Below are positions 6,430 to 14,200 of a DNA stretch of 25,704 bases, piece after piece; position 1 is the first letter of the stretch, and every line of letters starts with the position of its first letter. The DNA is from Opitutia bacterium UBA7397. GTDB taxonomy: Bacteria > Verrucomicrobiota > Verrucomicrobiia > Opitutales > UBA953. The DNA lies in assembly GCA_002470605.1 (NCBI GenBank), contig DKND01000007.1, positions 47,365-73,068 of the forward strand. Reading direction: 5' to 3'. The translations under genes were made by a program, and so were the position numbers. The notes beneath the pieces are model-generated. The model was not told the DNA's origin. It saw nothing but the letters and a program-made list of their open reading frames with translations, and searched no databases.

Positions 6430-8229
6430 ATGCCCAGCCCCCGTTCGACCTTTTATTTGCTGATAGCCATCGCCTGTGGAAATTACCGTGCGCTCGCTCA
6501 GGCAGCACCCACCACAGGCCCCACCCCCTCGGCTACCCCGAAATCGGCGACAAACATAGCCCAGGAGGAGCAATCCGACGCCGAAATCATCCTTTTAGCA
6601 GGCCTTCCGCTGGCGCAGCCCAAGGAGTCGATCTTAAGCTACACCCGGCAAACTTACATAAAAACAGACCTAATTAAGGACAAAGCCATTCAACAAATGG
6701 TTCGGATGGCGCTCTCCAAAATTGAGGATCAGCCCGAAAAAGCAGGGGAAATCCGCCAAGGACACCTCAATTTATTGTCGGATCTCTTCCTTAATCAGGC
6801 GATGGAGGCCCAAAAACAGAACCGGTTTGCCGATTTATTGAAATTAATCCAAATATCGGTGCGTTGTAACCCTGCTAACGCTAAGTCTAAGTTGTTCTAT
6901 GCCAATTTCTTACACTCAAATATGGGGCGGACTGATGATGCTATCCAGACCCTGCGTCATGGCCTCGAATTCCTCAACGCCGATGACACCCTGGGTCGCG
7001 ATTATTTAGAGCGTTATTTTCAGTTGCTTCAGCTTCGCGAGCGCGACGCCGAAGTAATCGAGCAAAGTTTAAAGCTACTCCAATTCGGCAAGACCTTACC
7101 GCAGCCTACGCGGGAGATTATTTCCCTGGCCGCCGCCACCTCACTCTACTGGACGGGAAAATACCCTGAGGCGGTTAACATTATCAACTCGAGCAACTTA
7201 GACAGTCGAGCCCCCGGATTACTCCTGAAAGCTAAGGCCCTATTTGATGGCGGAAAGTATCAGGACGCGATCGCCCTGCTCGAATCAAAATGTTCGTCCT
7301 ACAAAGGCGCGGCCCATGATGCGATTCTTTCACAGCAGGCGCGCTTCCACATTCTGTTAGGCCAATCAAAAGTCGCTCTCTCGGTCACGAACGACCGGGT
7401 TGCGAGCGACGAAAAAGCCCCCTTCCCTCACATCCAAAAACTTCAGCTCCTCGACCGGATTGGCCTGAAAGACGACTACGATAAAGAGCTTCGACTTATT
7501 TCGGAAAACTTCGCGAACAATTCTGCGGCGATGATTGCATTGGCTAATTTTGCCGCCGAAAAAGGCTACGATGGTCTCACGCTGGCGGTCGCTAACGTCG
7601 CCCAAAGCCAGGGTTTCGATCGGGCCACTTTTGCCGCCCTTCACCTCGAAGCCCTCCTCAACGCCAAACAGCCCGAACAAGTCATTCTTCAGTATCAGCA
7701 AGTCACCACCGCTGAGCGGACATTCTTCAAATCCAACGAGCCTCTCGTCCAAGCCCTCCTTGGCATCGCTTATCACGCACGCACTAAAAAAGATGCGCTC
7801 ACCGCAAAGGTCGACCGAGATATCGGCGACCGTTATCTGACGGAATTTCTCAAATCGAAAGACCTCGGCCCAGAAGCCTTTCGCTCCGTAGGCCGGCACC
7901 TCCGCGCCATCCGAGCGACGGACGCAGCCGTGCGAATCCTAGAAGCAGGCATCGCGGCCCACCCGAAACATTCTCAATTGAGATCCGATTACATTCGCGC
8001 CCGCATTCTGGCCGGCCAAACGGACAGTTACGGTACGCGCAAATCCGTTGTCGAAGAATTGGAATTGCTTCTGACCCAACGCCGCCCCTCGCCGCTCATT
8101 TGGCAAGACGCTATCTCCTGGTTGCAGACCGAATCAAAATTGCCCGCCGACAAAGCCCGCCAACTACAATCCCTGATGGCTCCCCTTGTCCGCAGCAACC
8201 TGGACCCCGAAGCTCTCGCCGGCCGCTGA
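6430..8229 (+). CDS. Secreted TPR-like repeat protein, function unknown
   Basis: I do not recognise a specific family. I choose the ATG at 6430 because it gives a 599-residue protein with a plausible signal peptide: MPSPR, a hydrophobic stretch FYLLIAIACG, and a possible AQA cleavage site near residue 25. The in-frame ATG at 6286 would bury this signal. The mature part is almost entirely alpha-helical with TPR-like helical pairs, for example YPEAVNIINSS, KYQDAIALLES and TDDAIQTLRHGLEF. A Pro/Thr-rich linker follows the signal. No catalytic motif is visible. It heads the plus-strand run and ends 7 nt before sufE, so it may be co-transcribed with it. A scaffold role in the periplasm or outer envelope is an inference from the repeats and signal only. 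Confidence 0.8.
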   Translation: MPSPRSTFYLLIAIACGNYRALAQAAPTTGPTPSATPKSATNIAQEEQSDAEIILLAGLPLAQPKESILSYTRQTYIKTDLIKDKAIQQMVRMALSKIEDQPEKAGEIRQGHLNLLSDLFLNQAMEAQKQNRFADLLKLIQISVRCNPANAKSKLFYANFLHSNMGRTDDAIQTLRHGLEFLNADDTLGRDYLERYFQLLQLRERDAEVIEQSLKLLQFGKTLPQPTREIISLAAATSLYWTGKYPEAVNIINSSNLDSRAPGLLLKAKALFDGGKYQDAIALLESKCSSYKGAAHDAILSQQARFHILLGQSKVALSVTNDRVASDEKAPFPHIQKLQLLDRIGLKDDYDKELRLISENFANNSAAMIALANFAAEKGYDGLTLAVANVAQSQGFDRATFAALHLEALLNAKQPEQVILQYQQVTTAERTFFKSNEPLVQALLGIAYHARTKKDALTAKVDRDIGDRYLTEFLKSKDLGPEAFRSVGRHLRAIRATDAAVRILEAGIAAHPKHSQLRSDYIRARILAGQTDSYGTRKSVVEELELLLTQRRPSPLIWQDAISWLQTESKLPADKARQLQSLMAPLVRSNLDPEALAGR

Positions 8230-8236
8230 TTAGCCC

Positions 8237-8656
8237 ATGAGCCTCGTCACGAAGCGCGCCGAGCTGGTGGCCGAACTTGAACCTTTCTCCGACCATCACG
8301 AGCGTTTCCAATACGTGATCGATCGGGCAAAAACGGCCCCCGCATTACCGCCCGAACTTAAGCTGGAGGCATTCCTCATCGAAGGTTGCACCTCCAATCT
8401 CTGGCTCGTGCCGTCGCTTGAAAAGGGCGTCTGCCACTTCCGCTGCGATGCCGATTCGCTCATCACCAAAGGTATCGCCTCGCTGGTCTGCGAATTTTAT
8501 GATGGTGCCACGCCCTCCGAAGTCGCGGCGACTGATGCCGATTTCCTGGCCCAAGTGGGAGTGACGCAACACCTCTCGCCCAATCGTCGCAACGGACTCA
8601 CCAATCTGGTCGGCAAAATCCGAAATTTCGGACGAGCCGCTTCCGCCACCTCCTAA
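8237..8656 (+). CDS. sufE: SufE-family sulfur acceptor
   Basis: SufE accepts persulfide sulfur from the cysteine desulfurase SufS and passes it to the SufBCD scaffold for Fe-S cluster assembly in the cytoplasm. The 139-residue product has the normal length. The catalytic cysteine lies in IEGCTSNLWLV at residue 51, the same position as in E. coli SufE. The C-terminal LSPNRRNGL segment is also typical of the family. It lies 7 nt after the TPR-like gene and 11 nt before ctaA. No sufS or sufBCD genes are in the window, so its partners must be encoded elsewhere. No Shine-Dalgarno motif is visible at the ATG. Confidence 0.92.
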   Translation: MSLVTKRAELVAELEPFSDHHERFQYVIDRAKTAPALPPELKLEAFLIEGCTSNLWLVPSLEKGVCHFRCDADSLITKGIASLVCEFYDGATPSEVAATDADFLAQVGVTQHLSPNRRNGLTNLVGKIRNFGRAASATS

Positions 8657-8667
8657 TCTATTTTAAA

Positions 8668-9633
8668 ATGCCCGTTTCATTGCCCGAACAATCCGTCCCT
8701 GCAGGGCATGGCTCCGCCCATCCGCAGCGCGGTTTATTCGTGCTGTGCCTCGCGACGCTCGCCTGGGCGATCCTAGTCCTGCAAGCCGGTGGCTTCACGA
8801 CCAGCATCCATGCGGGCATGGCTTTCTTGGATTGGCCTCTTTCGAATGGTTCGGTGAATCCGCCCGGCTGGCTCACGGAGATTGATAAATTCGCCGAACA
8901 CTCTCACCGCCTCGCGGCAACCGTCCTTGGCTTATGCTGCATCGCGATCGCCGTAGTCCACGCCCGGCGCGAACCACGCCGTCGCGTCCGGCAAGCCGCT
9001 TACCTGCTCGTGGCACTCGTCGTCTTGCAAGGCGGCCTCGGTGGTCTGCGCGTGTTGCTTGATAAATTAAATATCGGCGGCACGGGTAACCTTAAAGCTG
9101 TGAGTTTCGCGACCGCCCATGCGGTGAACGCCCAACTCACCCTCGGCCTCTTGGCGCTCGTCACGCTGATGCATTCGAACACTTGGTTCTCGGCGAGTTC
9201 GCCGAGCTCCCTCCGTCACCGCCGTGCCGGTAAAATCGCGCTCACACTTGTCTTTGGCGTGGTCGTCATGGGTGCCGTGATGCGACAAAATCATTTTACC
9301 TCCTGGGTCTCGTCCGTAAAGCTCGCCGACCTCTTCCTACCCGCTGGCGAAGGTTTAGGCTGGGCGATCAACCTGCTCCACCGAGCCGGAGCTCTGGTTG
9401 CCGGCTTAGCCGTACTCACCTTCGCCATGTTCGGCGCACGAAGACTGAGCCGCACCCTGCCGTTAGCCTTCCTCCTCGGGCTGCAAGTAATTCTGGGCAT
9501 CATCAGCATCCAATTGCCTCTCAATCCGCACGTCCGTACCGTCCATCTGGTAGTGGGGGCCGTCCTTTTTTCCACGCTGTGCGTGCAAGTCGCCCTCGCC
9601 CATCGCCAGGAAGGTTTCTTAGCCGAACTATGA
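8668..9633 (+). CDS. ctaA: Heme A synthase (COX15/CtaA family)
   Basis: CtaA oxidises the C8 methyl of heme O to a formyl group, giving heme A for cytochrome c oxidase, in the inner membrane. The 321-residue product has about eight hydrophobic segments. The four conserved heme-ligand-type histidines are in place: EHSHR (His80), THE ATAHAVNAQ segment (His151), LLHRAGA (His238) and RTVHLVVGA (His293). The extra-membrane loop LQAGGFTTSIHAGMAF matches the family pattern after TM1. It is followed by ctaB, the enzyme for the preceding step. No oxidase subunit gene is in the window. Identification is by motif and is strong. Confidence 0.93.
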   Translation: MPVSLPEQSVPAGHGSAHPQRGLFVLCLATLAWAILVLQAGGFTTSIHAGMAFLDWPLSNGSVNPPGWLTEIDKFAEHSHRLAATVLGLCCIAIAVVHARREPRRRVRQAAYLLVALVVLQGGLGGLRVLLDKLNIGGTGNLKAVSFATAHAVNAQLTLGLLALVTLMHSNTWFSASSPSSLRHRRAGKIALTLVFGVVVMGAVMRQNHFTSWVSSVKLADLFLPAGEGLGWAINLLHRAGALVAGLAVLTFAMFGARRLSRTLPLAFLLGLQVILGIISIQLPLNPHVRTVHLVVGAVLFSTLCVQVALAHRQEGFLAEL

Positions 9634-9685
9634 GCGGCGTGAGAATTGCCTTTAACCGTGGACGTAAAGTCGCCACCACCACTGC

Positions 9686-10594
9686 ATGAGCGAACGTGCC
9701 GGAACCATACCCGCCGCCTACCGGGAGCTGACCAAGCCCCGGTTATCGCTTCTTTCGGTCTTCTCGGCACTCGCCGGATATTTTTGCAGCGCCCCAAGGC
9801 AACCGACGGATTTTAAGATAATCGCCACACTCGCAATCGGCACGGCACTCGCCGCCGGCGGCTGCGGCGCGATCAATATGTGGTGGGAAAGCGATGCCGA
9901 CGCCAAAATGGAACGTACGCGCCACCGCCCCATTCCCGCCGGCTTGATCAAACCTGGTGCCGCCTTGCTCTTCGGCATGCTATTGCTAGCAAGCGGCATC
10001 CTGATCGTCTGGGACGGATGTAACGCGCTAGCAGGCGCCCTCACGGCCGCCACGGCGATTTCTTACCTCTTTCTTTACACGCCCCTGAAGACGATGACCT
10101 CATGGTGCACGCTGGTCGGCTCTCTTCCAGGTGCCATCCCTCCCATTATCGGCACGGCAGCTAAATTAGGCCGCATCGACGAGATGGGCTGGTTGCTGTT
10201 CGCGTTACTCTTTTTCTGGCAGGTGCCGCACTTCATGGCCTTGGCCGTCCTCTGGCGCGAGGACTATGCCCGCGGCGGATTTAAAATCTCCACCGTCCAG
10301 GATCCCACGGGACGCTCGGCCGCCCTCTGGGCTCTCGCCTTCATCATTCCGATGCAGGTCGTGGCAGGGAAGATCGCCGGAGGTTTCTTTGCCGCGGACT
10401 GTCCGGCGAGCCTGCAAGGCTGGAGTAGTCCCTTCGTGTGGATTTCCTTCTTGGCCGGGGCATGGTTTTTCAAGCTCTGCCTTGATTTCTGCCTGCCGCA
10501 ACGTCGTCCCGCAGTCGCCAAGCCCCTCTTCATCGCTTCGATTCTGTATCTGCCCGTCGTCCTGTTGACTCTCACGCTGAACCGGATTTTCTAA
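9686..10594 (+). CDS. ctaB: Protoheme IX farnesyltransferase (heme O synthase)
   Basis: CtaB transfers a farnesyl group from farnesyl diphosphate to protoheme, making heme O, the substrate of CtaA. It is a UbiA-type polytopic membrane prenyltransferase. The 302-residue product has the family length. The first Asp-rich motif, NMWWESDADAKMERTRHRP, occupies residues 64-82. YTPLKTMTSWCTLVGSLPGA and WQVPHFMALA followed by REDYARGG are the other signature regions. The start is the ATG at 9686, after a 52-base spacer from ctaA; no Shine-Dalgarno motif is visible. It ends 4 nt before the cyclo-ligase gene, consistent with one transcript. Confidence 0.95.
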   Translation: MSERAGTIPAAYRELTKPRLSLLSVFSALAGYFCSAPRQPTDFKIIATLAIGTALAAGGCGAINMWWESDADAKMERTRHRPIPAGLIKPGAALLFGMLLLASGILIVWDGCNALAGALTAATAISYLFLYTPLKTMTSWCTLVGSLPGAIPPIIGTAAKLGRIDEMGWLLFALLFFWQVPHFMALAVLWREDYARGGFKISTVQDPTGRSAALWALAFIIPMQVVAGKIAGGFFAADCPASLQGWSSPFVWISFLAGAWFFKLCLDFCLPQRRPAVAKPLFIASILYLPVVLLTLTLNRIF

Positions 10595-10598
10595 GGCC

Positions 10599-11183
10599 AT
10601 GGAGGATGTCCGTGCAAAAAAGGTCCGCCTACGCCTCGAACTGAAAGCCCGACGCGCCAGTTTGACCGCCCGCGAACTCCAAGTGGCCGGCGACGCCTGC
10701 GCCCGGTTAATCACGCAACTCCCCGAATGGAAACAAGCCAAAGCGGTCTGTCTCTACGCGGCCTTTGGCGCCGAACTATCCACGGAATCGCTACTGCAGA
10801 TCGCTCTTCTGGAAGGTAAGATATTGATTCTTCCGCGCGTGGCCAACGCCACGGCCTTGAGCCTTCATCGCGTCGAGGACGTGGCAGACCTGCAGAGATC
10901 CAAGCTGGGCATCCTCGAGCCAGCCGCCGAAGCCGCCGAGATCCCGCTCACGTCTGTCGGGTTGGTGCTGGTTCCTGGACTGGGGTTTGACCGCCTGGGA
11001 CACCGCTTGGGCTACGGAGCCGGCTTTTATGACCGCCTGCTGGCGAAGTGCCCTAAAAAGACGTTCCTCCTCGGCCACGCCCACGCCTTTCAAGTCGGTT
11101 CATGCCTTCCGGCCGAGCCTCATGATATTAAAGTTAAAGCGATAGCCACCCCACAGGGCATCATTCGCTGCCGAGTGCGTTAG
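10599..11183 (+). CDS. 5-formyltetrahydrofolate cyclo-ligase
   Basis: This enzyme uses ATP to convert 5-formyl-THF to 5,10-methenyl-THF, returning the stored folate to one-carbon metabolism. The 194-residue product has the normal length. The family signature is clear: VPGLGFDRLGHRLGYGAGFY (residues 125-144), and a C-terminal LPAEPHDIKVKAIATPQG that matches the usual metal and substrate region. The basic N-terminus (MEDVRAKKVRLRLELKARR) is also typical. The ATG lies 4 nt after the ctaB stop. An AAGG motif is present but only 2 nt from the ATG, so coupling to ctaB is more likely than independent initiation. Family members are variously named ygfA, yqgN or MTHFS. Confidence 0.93.
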   Translation: MEDVRAKKVRLRLELKARRASLTARELQVAGDACARLITQLPEWKQAKAVCLYAAFGAELSTESLLQIALLEGKILILPRVANATALSLHRVEDVADLQRSKLGILEPAAEAAEIPLTSVGLVLVPGLGFDRLGHRLGYGAGFYDRLLAKCPKKTFLLGHAHAFQVGSCLPAEPHDIKVKAIATPQGIIRCRVR

Positions 11184-11228
11184 CAAGTTTGCCAAGCGGT
11201 CATATTTGTGTCCGTTGATGGGTTCCCG

Positions 11229-14200
11229 ATGTCCGCCTCCCGACCCGATGCCATTCGCCTACGCGGCGTTCGCCAGAACAACCTGAAGGGGTTCGATGTC
11301 GATATTCCGGTCGGCAAGTTGATTGTCGTGACAGGTCTGAGCGGCGCCGGAAAATCTTCCTTAGTTTTTGATACGCTCCACGCCGAAGGCCAACGTCGCT
11401 ACGTCGAGACTTTCAGTCCCTACGTCCGCCAGTTCCTCGAGCTGCTTCCTTCGCCCGCTTTGGACTCGGCGGAAAACGTGCGTCCTTCCGTAGCCATCAA
11501 GCAAGGGAATGCGGTCCGGACTTCGCGATCGACCGTCGGGACGATGACCGAACTCTGCGATTGGTTCAAAGTCTGGTTTGCGCATCGCGCCGAGCTGATC
11601 GATCCCGCTTCAGGCGAACGAATCATTCCGCGTGGACCCGACGCCGCTTGGGAAGACTCGTTGCATCGTTTCCCTGGCCAAGCACTGTCTCTTGCCTTCG
11701 CCGTCCAAAAGCCGGCGGAGTTAGAGTGGAACACTATCGCCGAAGAATTCACGAAGGCGGGCTTCACCCGGGCCTTTGCCGGCCAAAACCGCATTCGCCT
11801 GACGGAAGATGCGATTCCGAAATCGACGACGGAAATCCTCGTCATCCAGGACCGGGTCGTAATCACGTCTGACCAAACTTCACGTTTCCATGAAGCCGCC
11901 ATGGCTGCCTTCCGCCTAGGCGGCGGACGGCTTCGACTGCTCGACGACCAGGGTGTCGAACTTTCACGCTACAGCGAAGCGCTCGAATCTCCGATTGATG
12001 GCCGGAAATTCCGGCCAGCGACGCCCGCGCTTTTTTCGTTCAATTCTCCAATCGGCGCCTGTCCGGAATGCCGTGGGTTTGGCCGGGTGATTGGCCTTGA
12101 TTGGAAGAAAATCATCCCGAATCCGGCGATCACCTTGGCCGAAGGGGCCATCGCCTGCTTCCAAGGCACGGTGTACGGCGAAAGCCAGCGCGACCTATTG
12201 AAAGCCTGCCGCAAGGCCGGTATCCCGCTGGACGTACCCTGGAAAAAACTTTCCAAGCCGCATCGCAAATTCATCGAAGACGGCGAGCCCACGTACGTCC
12301 CGGGCGAATGGGAATCAAAATGGTATGGTATCCGCGGCTTTTTCCGTTGGCTGGAATCCAGCACTTACAAGATGCACGTCCGCGTCTTCCTCTCGCGTTG
12401 GCGAGCCTACGAAGAATGTCCGAAGTGTGCCGGTAAAAGGTTTTGCGCCGAATCGCTTTGGTGGAAATGGCAAGGGCGCACATTGCCGGATTTTTATCTG
12501 CTGCCCGTCACCGAGCTTCGCCAATTACTCGCGCCGTTAGCCCCCAAAGATTCACGCCACCCCGCCGACCATGCGCTCGAAGCCATCCTGGCACGACTCG
12601 GCTACCTCGAAGCCGTCGGCTTAGGCTACCTTGCCCTTGATCGGTTATCGCGAACGCTTTCGGGCGGCGAAGTCCAGCGCGTCAACCTGACCTCCTGCCT
12701 CGGCGCCTGCTTGGCCGATACGGTCTTCGTGCTCGATGAGCCGAGCGTCGGCATGCACGCCCGCGACCTCGCCCGCATGGTCGGGATCCTACGCGGACTG
12801 GTGGAACAAGGCAACACGGTGGTCGTCGTGGAACATGATGAATCCGTCATGCGGGCCGCCGATTGGCTGATCGAAATCGGCCCCAGTCCCGGAGCGGCCG
12901 GCGGACATCTGATCTACCAAGGCAAACCCGAAGGCATCCTAAAAGTAAAAGATTCCGCCACCGGTGGCTGGCTCTCTGGTAAACGTAAGCCGGCAGTGCG
13001 TCCACCCCGATCGGTCGACGACACGACGGCACGGCTGCGCGTGCAAGGGGCCTCGGTCAATAATTTGCAGGATTTCTCGTGCACGATTCCGCTCGGCCGC
13101 TTGGTCGGATTATGCGGGGTGTCGGGGTCAGGAAAATCTACCCTCCTTCACCAAGTCATCGGACGACGTGATCCGGAATCAGGGAATGAAGGCCTCGAAA
13201 CAAAATGGCTTCAGTTCGACCGCGAGCCTTCCGAAGTCGCCTTGGTCGACCAGTCGCCCGCGACACGGACACCGCGCTCCAATCCGGCCCTTTACGTGGG
13301 CGCCTGGGATGCCATCCGTAACCTCCTTGGAAACTCGGCCGATGCGAAGGCGGCGGGGCTCACGCCTTCCCACTTCTCTTTCAATGCCGGCGAAGGCCGT
13401 TGTGAGCGTTGCGGCGGAGCGGGCTGGGAAACCGTCGAGATGCAATTCGTCTCCGACGTCGCTCTGCCTTGCCCATCCTGCCAAGGAAAACGTTTCCGCG
13501 ATGAAGTCCTGGCTTTTCAATTTGATGGCAAGTCGGTCGGCGACCTGCTCGCGATGTCGGTCACCGAAGCGCGGGGTTTCCTCGGCGAACGCACGCCAGC
13601 GTCATCGCAACTCGCCTGTCTCGAAGAAGTGGGCTTGGGTTACCTTTCATTAGGCCAACCGTTGACGACGCTTTCGGGCGGCGAAGCCCAACGTCTGAAG
13701 CTCGTCCGTTTTCTTTCCAAGATCGATACGCGAAAAAGCGGCGCGCTGTTGCTTCTAGACGAACCTACGACGGGACTACACCGCGAAGACGTGGCACGCC
13801 TCATCGGCCTCTTTCACCGCCTGACCGCCGCGGGCCACTCTCTGATCGTCGTGGAACATCACCTCGACGTACTCAAGTCCTGCGACTGGATCCTCGAAAT
13901 GGGACCGGAAGCCGGACCCGGTGGTGGACAATTAGTCGCGGAGGGCACTCCCGCGAAGGTAGCGACCGCCGGGACGGTCACCGGCAATTTCTTGGCTCAA
14001 GGCGAGGATGCCTTCGCCAAACCCGGTACGTCCAAATCCAAACCCCGGCCGACCTCGATCTCGCTCCGCGGCGCGCGCGAGCACAACTTAAAGGATGTCT
14101 CACTAGATATCCCGCACGGCTCTCTCACGGTGATGACGGGCGTCTCCGGTTCGGGTAAATCTTCCTTGGCCTTTGATATTCTTTTTGCCGAAGGCCAACG

